Assembly (NCBI RefSeq): GCF_017654505.1
Contig: NC_054570.1
Coordinates: 2,848,544-2,912,543, forward strand
DNA length: 64,000 nt
Source of the DNA: Polyodon spathula
Lineage: Eukaryota; Chordata; Actinopteri; Acipenseriformes; Polyodontidae
Direction of reading: 5' to 3'
Both the position numbers and the translations under genes were made by a program. Shown here in pieces: positions 45,168 to 58,800 of the stretch. The notes under the pieces are model-generated. The model had not been told where the DNA came from and did no database searches. It saw only the letters and a program-made list of their open reading frames with translations. Each line of letters opens with the position of its first letter. Within the stretch, counting starts at the first letter, position 1.

Positions 45168-46385
45168 AATGTCGCATGATGGTGTGACGAAGCTGGCAAT
45201 TGTCCGCCTTGAAAAATAAAATCAGCTATTTTCGTTAACAGCCACCAATAGACCACAACGATCTGGAAATAGATCAGAGGTTTGAAATCCAATTTAAGAA
45301 AGGCCCTGCTCAGAAAATCTATGATTGTATAGCGAGGCATTGCTGTTCTCAGCGTTAACAAAGAGCAGACCTGCTGAAACGAGAGGCAGGGGAGGAGGCG
45401 TGTGCGGGTATCACAAGTCACACACGTTTGCATGCATCTGCAGAACCGCTGATCCACTTGTCACAAAACTTGGGATTGACATGTTGTAGCATAAAATATT
45501 GAGAATATCAGATTCCAGGGAGATGCGGAGGTGTCTGTTTGTCTGTCTGTCCATTCATCTGTCTGCATGTCACACTTGTTTGTGTATAAAGCAAATGATG
45601 ATTTTTTAATCTATAATCATTAATCTATACCATTCTGTACATGCTGTGGCTATACATCCTAGTCGTCTACTTTTTCATCTTACTGATAGCTCAGATCAAG
45701 CATTTTTCCCTTGTAGTCAAACTCTTGCAAGCAAGCGACGTTATTGCTGCAGAACAGAGTCTGAATCATTGCTTTCCATTCCTGAGCTTTGCTACACTCT
45801 GCTGTGCTTTCACCAGGGGATGACAAAGCAGTATATACTCAGAAGGAGCAGGTTCATTGTCGGCTCTGTACTTTACTTTTATTTACTGTGCTTTTACCAA
45901 GGGGCACTGCCATTGAAGGGACTGGTTTGTTATCTTCTTTTTGCTTTGCTACACTTCGCTGTTCTTTTACCACTGGATACCCAAGCTGTAAACATTCAAA
46001 AGGGGCTGGGTCAGTCTCTTTATTGTGCTTAACTAACGAGACTATTCGAAGAGGCAGGGGCGGTGCAGAAACGCTTCAGGCACACACACTGTTAGGAGCG
46101 AGTTCATTCCTCTGGGGAGTGGATCCAGATGGAAACCACAAAAGCTCACATGATGGTGTGACAAAGCTGGCTGTTCAAGTTTAGTCATTTTCTTTCACCC
46201 TAACAAAAAAAGAAATATATTCTGCTATTTTCCAAAACAGTCACTCATAGCCAGCCTACACTGAGCTGAAAATAGATCAGAGTTTTGAAATCTCATTTAA
46301 GAGTGGCCCCGCTCATAAAATCTATGACTGTATAGCAAGGCAAAATATGCAAAATATTGAGAATATCAGATTCCAGGGAGATGTC
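45168..46385 (+). repeat. Diverged direct repeat pair flanking a short tandem array
   Basis: 45168-45545 and 46153-46385 share ordered blocks: CATGATGGTGTGAC.AAGCTG, GAAATAGATCAGAG, TGAAATC, AAATCTATGA.TGTATAGC and AATATTGAGAATATCAGATT. Between them, 45780-46030 repeats a unit containing TGCTACACT.TGCTGT.CTTT and ACCA...GG about three times. The family is unknown. Confidence 0.75.
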
Positions 46386-46944
46386 TGTCATCTGTATATC
46401 CATCCTTCTTGCTTACATTTTTGCACCTATCTAGAGAACCAGTTATCCAGTTGTCATGCAACTTGGTAATAACATTATGTTACTGGGAATAGTGTGTTCT
46501 AGGAATATAGGGAGTGTCAGTATGTCCCTTCACATATCTGTCTATGTCATGTTTTTGCATTGCAATTTTTCTCAAATGGTAAAATACAAAATTCAAAAGC
46601 ATTGACACAAATAATAACATTTGTAAGACGAACATCTAAACTGCTAACACATTTGCAAACCTAATCACACACTCTTAAACACATACACACTGCAAAACAC
46701 ACCCTGTAACTGTGCAGACTTTTATAATTGTTAATACAGACATAACAAGACAAACAAAACCCTCCCACTCCACAGGGAACCTTACTATAGGCTATTAGAG
46801 GAGATTATAATGATATTATCACTATGTGAAAAATGGGAACAAGGGAAAACAAACCATAGGGTTGTACGTATACACAAAAATGCATAAACACATTTGAATA
46901 AATGTGCCCATTTGTGTAAATGCATAAACACATTTGAATATATA

Positions 46945-47137
<193 letters not shown>

Positions 47138-47756
47138 TGTTTAAAATATGTTAAATATATGCAACATACATACAAACATATGTTAGTTCAGTCATACTAA
47201 ATAGTCATATAATAAAATATTAACATGGTTAAAAATATGTTATAACAGCATATGGGGTGTTTCATGTCCTGCCTTATTTAAATAAGTAGAAACTGGCGTC
47301 AACTCAAAATATTCAAAGGATGCAAAGTTTAGGAGAGACTGTTGCTGTGTTAATTCATATGGGTTTATATTTTGACTGCTTAAAAGAACACTTGAATTTT
47401 ATTTTGGACAATGGGTTAAATGCAATATAACTTTGTGTTTGATTTATTGATTAGAGAGAAATTATATATATATATACATATATATATAGTATATATATAT
47501 ATATATCTATATATATATAATATATAATAATATTTTTATATTTATAATACATTTTGTATAGAACATATATTGAGTGTTTTTGTAAATGATACAATTTAAG
47601 TGTTACTAAAGGTTATATACCAATATAAAAGTTTCTTTTATTAAAGAAACAAAAGTTATATAAAATTTAGTTGTTATTAGTTATATAAATTTTTACTTGA
47701 CAGTAATTAACTTTGTATAGTGCTCTATATATTTTATAGAACGTATATGTATTATG

Positions 47757-47814
<58 letters not shown>

Positions 47815-50284
47815 ATATATTTTTTCGCATTTTTATTATATATATTCACTGTCCATTTCCATTTTAAATGGATTATCCATTTCATTTCTTAAATGACTCA
47901 AATTGAGCTGCAGAGTTTGCCAGCTCTTGTCAAGTAGTTATTGTGGCTCCTTAAGGGCATAGAAAACGAAATATATATTTTTTTTAATTCAAAAGATAAA
48001 TTATCTCATGATATCAATAGGCAATTTATCTTGTGATCACGATGTAACAAATTATTTACAAATGCTCTACTTTTATTTATTCTAAGGTAATATTGTGTTT
48101 GCCACGATTACTTTATTGACTATAACAAAGCTGAAAACAGAAAAAAACAGTTTTGGATTCTGTGTGCTTTAGAACATGACACTACTGTACAAAAAAACAT
48201 TAGCTCACTGACATTTAAGTGATATGAATTGGGTAACAGTGAGGTAATCACAGAAGTGATTGTGTGATCGGTAGCTTGTCCCTGTTGATCTCTTATATAC
48301 CGGCAGGTATGGCAATCTAGCTGTAAGCACGGGAAGACCTTCGAAGAACGAAATACAGACATAACGACTGCTTCTAAAGAAAAACAAACAAAATAACAAA
48401 AAAAAACTATATGCACTGTGACACATCGCAGAGGTTAACTAACATGCCCAGGTCTGTTTTAAACACGGGAGAAGCCTGAAAACAAGGCTGCTATTGAACC
48501 TAATTCTGAAGGGAGTGGTTGCTTCATTTGTTTACAGCAGGGCTGTTCAATGGTTTTATTTCTATGGCTCTTTCAGCCGAAACACTTGGACATTTCTTAT
48601 GTTGAGTATCTGAAAGAGGGGTCTTTTGTGTTGATCTTAATGGACTAGACTAGACTGGGGGGGGGGGGGGGGGGGCACAGTGGGTTAAACTAGCATGTGG
48701 CAGGGTTAATTAACAAAATAAATGTTTAAATAAAACAGAACCACTTCCAAAAAAAGGGCAAGATGGCCAAAACAAACAAACAATACTATTTGAACAAGTA
48801 TCATGTTGCTGTAAAACCAGCCCACTTAGCAATTGTTAGTTTCCGTTAAGCTCTAAGATCTTTTTCACTTACGTTCCTCCTCTGAACAACCCAACTGGTC
48901 AGCAAAAGCTGCTGGTTTTTAAATCGTGGTCGAGGGATTAACCGGCCATCAATTGCCTAGTTTATCCCTCGGCTACATTCTATACTGGCTTTCTCATACG
49001 CGTGGTCGACAGCAAACGTGTCAGTAACTTATTAGCTTCCGAGCACGCATTCTCACAAAATGTAGTTTGACAGACACAAAACGCAAGCATCGTCCCTGCC
49101 AACCTACATTAAATAAACACAACTAAATGGCAACAGTAAATAACAATAATACAAAATAAACACAGAGGCAGGGGTTACCCCGTCACATAGCATTTCACCT
49201 TTCTCTGGAGGTCTGGGTTCCGATCAGGTGGGCCAGGTGGTGCAGGAGGGTAAAGGACACAGCAGCTGGGTGAATCACAGGGAGGCAATGCAGGGCGATA
49301 CACATGAGTCATTGTGCTAACACGGAGTATCTTGCCGTACAAATTAAAGTGTCTGTTCTAATTTACCTGTGAGAGGTGCTTTCCCTAAGTTGGTTTTCAC
49401 ATGCTTGACCTTGTCCTTGCTGTAACAAGCCCCATTAACAACGCTGTAGGGCTACTGTATAATACAAAACCAGCTTCACTGCTCTTAACAGGACTATTGA
49501 CAGATCCTTCACACTTTATTGTCCGGTAAAAGATGTATAGGAGTAAAAATTAAACATCAAAGACATTGAAAAAGTCTTCTACTAGAATCAGTTCAACCCC
49601 TGGGACTGATAGAATGAGCTATGAAGGTAAGTTAAAGGAACTGGGGGCTTGATGTGAGTCTATACCATCTCAAAAGGAATCCCTATCCTATAATGAGCGC
49701 AGCAGTAAAAAACAAGGACCAGAGGACACAGTCGGAAATGAAAAGGAAAACAATTTGACAAGGAACTGTGGATTAAAGGAAGAGGATCTGTCGATCTCTG
49801 ACAAACTTCCCAGAACATGCGTTAGTCTTTTGAGATGTGTGCTTTGGCTTTGACTGTGTGAGAGACTGGATCCTTATTTGCTTGTTGTGTGAGATACACC
49901 TATCCTTGGGGCGCGGTTAGATAAGGAACAAAATGCAAATTTTACAAGACACACTGCATCCTCTCATTCCACAACTTTGCCTTAAATAATGTGGAAATGA
50001 CAATGAACTTAAGAAATGGAAGGGGGTCGAGCTGTATATTTGTCAGTAGAAAAGCTGTTTTCACACTCCTGTTTAGTAATAATAAAAATCACCATTCTTT
50101 GGTTATATAACAGGGATCGCTCGATTATCTGTTTCGATGTATTTACCTGGTCTGATTACCAATGGTATCACAGTCATGTACATAGTGCAAATTGTGATGA
50201 ATGGCATCATTTAAAAATAAGTCGAACTTTAACTTAGTTTAAGATCAATAAACCAGCCAATGCCAGAATTAAATTGTAACTGCT

Positions 50285-50720
50285 GATCATCGCTAGACTA
50301 GATTGTATTGAATTACATTGAAACTGCAGTTTGAGATCACTAGACTAGACTGTACTAGAATTGCATTGTAACTGCAGTTTGAGATCACTAGACTAGACTG
50401 TATTGAATTACATTGTAACTGCAGTTTGAGATCACTAGACTGTATTGAATTACATTGTAACTGCAGTTTGAGATCACTAGACTAGACTGTATTGAATTAC
50501 ATTGTAACTGCAGTTTGAGATCACTAGACTGTATTGAATTACATTGTAACTGCAGTTTGAGATCACTAGACTAGACTGTATTGAATTACATTGTAACTGC
50601 AGTTTGAGATCACTAGACTAGACTATTGAATTACATTGTAACTGCAGTTTGAGATCACTGGACTAGACTATTGAATTACATTGTAACTGCAGTTTGAGAT
50701 CACTGGACTGTACTAGAATT
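50285..50720 (+). repeat. Minisatellite, unit about 47-52 bases, roughly nine copies
   Basis: The unit GATCACTAGACTAGACTGTA then TTGAATTACATTGTAACTGCAGTTTGA is repeated with a variable GACTA duplication inside. Degenerate units continue to about 50830. Two length classes alternate (with and without the second CTAGA). Confidence 0.97.
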
Positions 50721-51129
50721 ACATTATAACTGCAATTTATGCTCGATGGACTAGACTGCTAGAATTACACTGTAACGGCAGTTTAACAGCATATAAGAAA
50801 CTACTATAATTACATTGTAACGGCAATCGCAAGAATGAAAGAGCAACTAACATGATATATAAAAATAAAAACTAAATGAAGTTTAGTTAAAGTTTAGGCC
50901 TACTTTTTGATATCTGCTTTCGAGTTTATTTTGTGTGATCGTTGAAAACTCCCTCTCTCCCTCCCCCTCCCCCTCCTCCTCCTCCTCCTCCTCCTCCTCT
51001 CTCACACGCCCTTTCCTTCTTTCTCTGTTGTTCCTCAGTTTTTCCATCACTCAATTCCATGGGCTTCTCAATTCGCTTGTGCGCACGCAATGATAAGGGA
51101 GGGAATCCATCCCCGACAGGTTGATGTCA

Positions 51130-51278
51130 CTGGGGAGTTTAAATAGCTGGGGGAGTGGGCTTGAAAACTACCTGGTGAATCGCGCTGGAGAACACGCACT
51201 TGTTTGTGGACTTCAATAACGACGTTGCTTTTTTAGAAAACAGGTCTTTTATAATAAAAACCTTAAAAACCAGCGAAA
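51130..51278 (+). promoter_or_regulatory. Candidate ly6 promoter and 5' leader
   Basis: AGTTTAAATAGCTGGGGG at about 51137-51154 looks like a TATA-type box roughly 130 bases before the ATG. It follows a (CCT)n tract at 50962-50999. Confidence 0.4.
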
Positions 51279-53624
51279 ATGAACAAGACTCTGTTTGTCG
51301 GGACATTGGTGCTGGCCTGCGTGGTAATGGGTAGGTCTTATTTATTTATGTATTTATTGCAATTGGTCTGATTTTAGTTTGGAGGCTGATGGTTATATGT
51401 GCTTGTTGTCTTTTGAAGTTTGGTAACAGTTGTTAATGATGAGGTTAACGTGTTTAAAAGCCGGCTCGCAGTGTCTGCTCAATTATGTTATTCCATATTT
51501 TATTACACTTGTTAAACAAATCTCGTGTATTTTTTTTTTTTTTTTTTTTATAACAGTGCCACAGAACGTTTTTGTTTTTTGTTGTTGTGTACTTGTGTAG
51601 TTCTAATTATCCACATTGGCTTGGCCGAGCCACTCCCTACCTCAATCCAGCTGCCAAACCTTCAACGCTCTAAAGTTTCTGCCACTTTAAAACTGGCTCA
51701 AACTTAGCTGGGACAAATATTACTGTATTGTCGTGAAGTGTAAACAGGTATAGAATTTTCGTTCTCCTCCTGTTATTCTAGAAAAAATTTTTTATAGGGG
51801 TTCCAAATGTGACGCATTATTGCACCCCAGCACCCCTGTTTCGCTATCACTGTGCTGTCTTGGTGGAGAAACGTTTGTCATTGCATTAAGTGATTTTTAG
51901 ATCTCGCCACCATTCCGTGTTTTAAAATAGTTATAGATCAAAATCGCGTTGAGTTAATCGGCTATGTGTAATTACAAATACGAGCATAATGCATATGACG
52001 CAGTTAGACTTGTTGATGCTTGTTCGGGCGGCGGCGTGTCTGTACACCGCTTTTCCTATTAGGTATGGCTCTTCCAGCAAGTTCAGGAATGCTCATTAAA
52101 AGTAAAGCATTAGCTTCTACTTTTAAGGTCTCTGGCTAATGTTTACATACAAAATCATTGTGGATTTTATCTGTTTTTTTTTTAACTGCAGGTTAAAACG
52201 CAGACAACACTCTTATGAATTTGGCAAGGCTCTGCGAGTTTTTCTAACTTGTGAGTTATTCACCGTGCAACAGTCGGGAGGGGCACTTTGTTCTTTTAGA
52301 TAGGGGTGGGGTTAGTCGGGCAGAATACCAGAAGGAAATAACTAAGACCGCAACAATATGCAGGGCAAAGAACCTCGTTTTATTAAAGCTGAGGTGAAAC
52401 ACTGGCGCTATGCAGACAGTAAAGTCAAATTGTTTTTGTAGAAAACTAGCGGTCCTGGCAGGGGTGTTTTTTTTTTTTTTTTTTTTTTTCCAGGCATTTT
52501 AACATTGATCTCATTGTCGTCTACTTTAACCACTCAGTTAAAAGATCGTGCACTCCTGCAGCAACAATTAGGCAAAGCGGAATTCGACGGCTTTGGGTGT
52601 GTGCGGTTTTGTTTTTTTTCCCCCCCCTACAAAATTAGCAGATCACTTTTTACAGGTACAACACGAGACGCAAAACCCCCCCAACATCATTACATATTTA
52701 TTGCTACAATGTTTACCATATCCCCTTCCCATGAAACCTTAAAGAGCAAACAAACTGAAGTTTAGTATTTTGTGGTTAGCTTACTTCACGTGGTGCCCGT
52801 TTACAGAAATCAGATTTATTCTGCAATAACCGTTCTAATGCTTTACGAGTACAGACTCTGGACGCTCTACGGTGACACCTGGTACGGCAAACCATTACTA
52901 ACAATCGATTTATTTTACAGGACAGGCACTGCAATGTTACAAATGCGATTTGGGACTGTTTGGCCTCTGCGGAAAAAGCATAATCAACTGCACTGGGTTG
53001 CTAGACAAGTGCTTCAACGGGGACGGAAAATCCGGTATGTATTGCATCTACAGCTTGTCAAAAGTGGATCGCCCTATAGAATTAACTTTGAAATCTAACA
53101 CGAAATACTGTAGCTGGCTTCTGGCAGACAATTGCAGTATCATTTTCTAGTTATTTGATTACATGATCTTAATTTGTTAATACCTTTGTGTGTTATGGTG
53201 TGATGCCTTCATTTGCAAAGAGGCCTGGCAAGTGATCTGAGCAGAAATACAGCATACAGCTGGCTCCAGTTGCGGGGTGTAATGTGTTACTCCTATCTGT
53301 TCAGAGGCCGCTTTAGTCACAGAAGAAACACACAATACTTAAACTACTCTTCATAAGTGGTGTACCTTATTAAACTGTATTCATAAAGAATTGGCATGCA
53401 TGTGTTTTTAACCCCCAGGAGACGTTGTACTGATCCAGGAGAAGGGCTGTCTGGCACCAGCAAGTTGTAACACGACCACCGACAAAAACGTGTTCAAGCA
53501 GATTGTTTACAGCATGACCAAGGTGTGCTGCGATGGGGATCTGTGCAACAGTGCAGCTACAGCCGGAGTCTCTGCGCTGGCTGGCATTGGCATGGTGACA
53601 GTGTGGCTCACTGGCTTGCTGTGA
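51279..53624 (+). CDS. LY6/uPAR-domain, probably GPI-anchored surface protein
   Basis: Three exons (51279-51330, 52921-53034, 53419-53624), all phase 1, encode 123 residues. The leader is MNKTLFVGTLVLACVVMG. The mature part starts LQCYKCDLGLFG and carries ten cysteines in the three-finger LY6 pattern (CYKC, LC, NC, KC, GC, SC, then VCCDGDLCN). After LCNS comes a hydrophobic tail (AGIGMVTVWLTGLL), fitting a GPI-attachment signal, with possible attachment at NSA. LY6 proteins act in cell adhesion, complement control or receptor modulation, and the specific role cannot be told. Mammalian LY6G genes lie between CSNK2B and MSH5, matching this position, but orthology to a particular LY6G gene is not claimed. 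AATAAA at about 53802 is a likely polyadenylation signal. An NCT glycosylation site is at residues around 42. Confidence 0.88.
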
Positions 53625-53843
53625 ACTGTCCTGCACTGCAGAACACTGGCAGAAGTTTATTGGTTAAAGCTACAAGAATCTCAGACAAACCTTTTGGCCA
53701 ATGCCTTCGGCGCGCTGGAACGTTTGTCAGCTTGTTTCTTATAGTTTTATGTCAGTGCTGTAAGCCAGTGACATCATTCATAGTAGCAATGTGCATGATA
53801 AAATAAACAAATGCATCTTCCTGTGTTCCTACTATATCTACAG

Positions 53844-53888
<45 letters not shown>

Positions 53889-55180
53889 GATTCTGAAAGG
53901 AAACATTAAGAGTCAAAGAATAACTTTTTTGGGGGGGCCTTTTTCAGTGTCTTCCTGAGCTATTAAACTTTCTTTCTCATTTGAATTAAATCTGTGGGCT
54001 CTTCCATGAATGTTGATGGGAGAATAATGTGGAAAAGTTGAATACAAAAAAAAAAAAAATTTGATAGGTAGATTTTAAGTTCTAGATGTCCTCTTACCCC
54101 TCCCTCTACAATGAAAGCCATGATGTGTGCAGAGCCCCCTCTCCTGTACTGTTCTGCACCTGTGATGACATTACAAAGGCAATGTAACTGTGTGTCACTC
54201 TATACAGAGTAACTGGTCGTTTTTTATTCTTGACTACAGATACTTTTCACAAAGCAGTTTCTTCACAGGTAAGGCAGATGTTTGTTTAGTGGGCATTGCT
54301 ACAACTCTCATTTCAGGTAGAAAAAACCTCCCTGAAAGGCCTTTTTAAAGAGCAAATAGCTTCATGCCTCTTCCTATGTTCTGGAGTTTCAGATCAGTCC
54401 GAATAGTTCTGGGTTCTGTTGCTCCTCTAATTGTATTGAATCCTTTTTTTTTTCTCTAAATCTGGCTTTGTACTTGTCTGGAGAATCCCACATGTCAGGA
54501 TTGGAGAGATTTCCTTGTTCCATTGAAATCACGTGACAATGTGACCTTTCAACTGCGCTGGTCAACAGAGTTGAAAGATTACATCGTCGCATGACCTGAC
54601 TGGAATGAGGAAGACTGTTGGTCCCAGCTCAAAATAGGTTCAAAGCCAATTGCAATAGCAAGATCACAATATAACACAATTTCTCAAGATAGGGTTAATA
54701 ATCGAGCAACAGAAGTTAGGAAATTATTTGACTAACAAAAAGGGAAGTGTATAAAACTGCCATTTGAAGTGCTACTGCCTTAACTAGCCCCTACATAAAG
54801 CCCAACTGTTCCTTATCAGTTCTATCTCCCTCTGCAAACTAAGTGCTTTGTGAAATGTAGTCTTAAATTGTGTCTGTTTATTAATGCATGGAGCGTGCAA
54901 AGTGGTGATCGAAAGAGTCTGGGCTTTTTGTTTGTTTTTATTGAACTGTGTCCAGAGTTTGTAGTCTTTTTAACTTGTAGACTGGATGGTTGGGTTACAA
55001 ATTGCCAAATGACTGTTTAGCATTGTTTGGGGTTTTTCTTTTCTTCTTTGTTTGTCGATTGTACTTGTTTTGAAGTTGCTGGTTAAAATAAATAATTCCC
55101 AGTTATACTGAATGACAGTTTTCAGGATTTGTACATTTTAGCATTTCTGTGAATAGATTTGGTGTAAACATATTTGGAAA

Positions 55181-55227
<47 letters not shown>

Positions 55228-55807
55228 TTATTTATATTCCATCAAGAGTATTTCCTTAAACTGAAAATCGTTTTATGCATTTCTGATATAACACATCAGG
55301 GAGTGACAGGACCATCTTGTACTATAAAACAGAGAGGTTGAAAGGGAGTTGACTGGCCAGGTTCGCGTCCGTTAGTTACAAGACAGTATTCTTAGAAACA
55401 GGGTCAGCTTCCAGTCGTCTTACTAACAGAAGTGAATCTGTTCAGTGATGGCCCCCTCCCCACCCTTTTCTGTCTCAGTAGAACAAAGACAGTGGCCTTG
55501 TATATGAGACGACTGGAAACTCCCTTCTAGTTGTGACGAGAGTGGAGTCTTCTACCATAAATCAGTTAGTCTATCCAGTCCTCCCCTTTCCCGTCACTTA
55601 TGGTAAAATATTGTCTTCTCACTAATAGACGTCAACCTGTCCAGTCCACGGCCTTTCCATGTCTTCTTGTACTACTGTTCTCACAAATTCAGTTTCATTT
55701 GTCCCGCTGACCCAGTTTCCCAGTCTAATGATACAAAAAAAGTGTAAGAAAACAGACCAAATCCAGTGTATGAACGACCAAAGGCATTCCCTTGTTTGCA
55801 GCCCGCG
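53625..55807. other. Converging 3' flanks of ly6 and msh5
   Basis: No exon is supported. It contains poly(T) tracts at 53846-53887 and 55184-55222. On the minus strand ATAAATAAAGTTT is followed at once by about 40 A (55235-55184), which may be the msh5 polyadenylation signal beside a genomic A-tract or the tail of a retroposed sequence. Confidence 0.45.
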
Positions 55808-58800
55808 CTACAGGACTGAAGCAGCAGAGCGCAGCACCGTTGTCATGAACTCCTGCAGGTCAACGCTGAGGTCCTCAAGATCCAGGCACAAGAACCTGTC
55901 CACCAGCTCCTCGCACCTGCAACACACATGTACAGTGCAGACTAGTGGCAGCAATGAACAGTCAGCCAGTCAAACAGAAAGGCGAAGGTCAGCCAACAGT
56001 CGCACGTTGCACAATTGTGAATGTTTCAGTACGGACAGAAGTGTAGTCAACCTATTTGGGTATTTTTACATCATATTCGAGTCAACATTAGTAGTCGTCA
56101 TGTGTACCCCCAGTACAGATCTCTCTACACACACAGGCAGAGGAGGAATTAGGCTGAATCGGAATCTTCTTCATAATAGTAGTACCCCACCCATTTGATA
56201 TATCGCAGGTGTAGGGATCCAATATAAATCTGCTATATATCGAGGGCTGCGACATAGCGAGAGGCAGAGACATGGCAAATGACATTTAATAGAGAAAAGT
56301 GTAAGGTACTGCACGCAGGAAATAAAAATGTACATTATAAATATCATATGGGAGATATTGAAATTGGAGAAGGAATCTATGAAAAAGACCTAGGAGTTTT
56401 TGTTGACTCAGAAATGTCTTCATCTAGACAATGTGGGGAAGCTATAAAAAAGGCTAACAAGATACTCGGATACATTGTGAAAAGTGTTGAATTTAAATCA
56501 AGGGAAGTAATGTTAAAACTGTACAATGCACTTGTAAGACCTCATCTTGAATATTGTGTGCAGTTCTGGTCACCTCGCTATAAAAAAGATATTGCTGCTC
56601 TAGAAAGAGTGCAAAGAAGAGCGACCAGAATTATTCCGGGCTTAAAAGGCATGTCATATGCAGACAGGCTAAAAGAATTGAATCTGTTCAGTCTTGAACA
56701 AAGAAGACTACGTGGCGACCTAATTCAAGCATTCAAAATTCTAAAAGGTATTGACAGTGTGGACGCAAGGGACTTTTTCAGCCTGAAAAAAGAAACAAGG
56801 ACCAGGGGTCACAAATGGAGTTTAGAAAAAGGGGCATTCAGAACAGAAAATAGGAGACACTTTTTTACACAGAGAATTGTGAGGGTCTGGAATCAACTCC
56901 CCAGTAATGTTGTTGAAGCTGACACCCTGGGATCCTTCAAGAAGCTGCTTGATGAGATTTTGGGATCAATAAGCTACTAACAACCAAACGAGCAAGATGG
57001 GCCGAATGGCCTCCTCTCGTTTGTAAACTTTCTTATGTTCTTATGTTCTTATGTTCTTATGAGAGACCCATAGAAAAACAAATACTGTACAACCACTCCC
57101 TCGTTTTATCGGGGGTGTCAGGGTCCTATATAAATCCTCTACGCAACCCATTTGTTCTCATTTTTCATGCAAAAAGTAGCACGCTGTTTTAATTTGTACT
57201 GGAGAGGGTAATTGGTTCTCATCAAATAATTTCATGAGTCTCCCTCTCCTTTCTCAAGCGCACAACCCCGCTGCATTGAAATAATCCATTCCCAACACAG
57301 GAGGCTTGCTGTGGCTAGGGAGCTGACGTCACTGCCCTGTGACTTGCTAGTGCATTGCTGCTGCCAGAAGTGAACAGCTCGCTGGCTAAAACAAAAACTG
57401 CTTCAGCAAGTAGATATTTAATTTGCTTTGTGTTACTGTGCAACGCGTGTGTATACGATAACAGTACGATATTAATTCTTTGTTTTTAATTGTGCATTTT
57501 TGTTTGTGATGTAGCCGTATCCACAGTATAGTGAGGGGTGGGTGGAATAAAAGGCTGTGGAAGTATTGCTTGTCTGCAGTTATTAAATAAAGCCCATTAA
57601 AATATGATGATTCTACAAACTCAAGAAACAGCAAAATGTGTTTCTAATCAGCTTGGTGCTCAATTGTATATAGGGGCATGAGTAACCTAGTATATTGTGA
57701 GTTCAGACTTCAGAAAATTATAAGCTATCTGTAATATCTTTAGGCAGCGTATACCAGAGAACAAAAGCACATAACAAGAAAAGGAACACACAGTACTTAC
57801 ATGCACACACATTATTATGACAGACGCAGACGCCCTTGCACATACACCCACACTAACATGATGCACACTAACACACACACACACACACACACACTGAGAC
57901 ATACGTATCAGCAGCTCAGTGTGAAAGTTTCCACAGCGCTGTCATTTGTATCTGAAGCCTGTGAGAGAGAGAAAGAGAGAAGCACTGACCTGTCAAACTG
58001 CTCTTGGGAGGTGGGCTGGTCGAGGCGCTTGATACACTTTCCTGCTCGGTAAAGCTCCGACACCTGAACACAAACACACGTACACACACGCGCACGCACA
58101 AAGAAAGACAGCAGTCAAAATACAACAGTATACTTGGTTTGGCTGTGAAATATCTGAATTATCTTAACTGATATATTTTTTCTTGTTTAGATTCACGTTG
58201 TATTTAAATCAGATTTTAGAACATTATAATTGTCAAACAGCCTGAGATTTTACATCTGGCTTCTGTGTAATCTGATCTCCGACTCAACTGAAAAAACCTT
58301 CAGAAATCTGTGAGCAGGTGGTATGGGAACCGTGTCAAAACAAAAACAACAAGCACAACACCTGCCTGCACACCCAGTCATCTGTGACTGAATGACACCC
58401 TGAGGCACAATGTTTTTCTGAACAGTAATTACATTTAACAACTATCTAAGCCATTTTGCAATTCCATTAGCTACATAGCTCTCAACGGTGCAGTTGTAAA
58501 GTAATACGCGTTATATTATAACACACATGTATATTCATTTTAAAAACACAAGATCTCCTACTACACCAGGTTTAGTACCAGTAGTAGTACCAGTTATCGA
58601 GCCACATCCTCAATGCGTTTTTCTCCAGTCTCTTAAAAACACCGGCTGGCTTACTAGCAAAGCCCAAGTCACGTAACTGAAGGCTTCTTAAGTGCTCTCC
58701 AGCTGTTTGTTTCTCAGTTTTGTGCACTACTGTTGAACTGTGATGTTTTAAAATGATATATAATTTGCTAGAAAATGTGTTTCATTCAAAACTGCACATT

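Noticed and set aside
50281..50840. CRISPR-like array
   Set aside because: Repeats are contiguous without unique spacers and the DNA is eukaryotic; it is a minisatellite.
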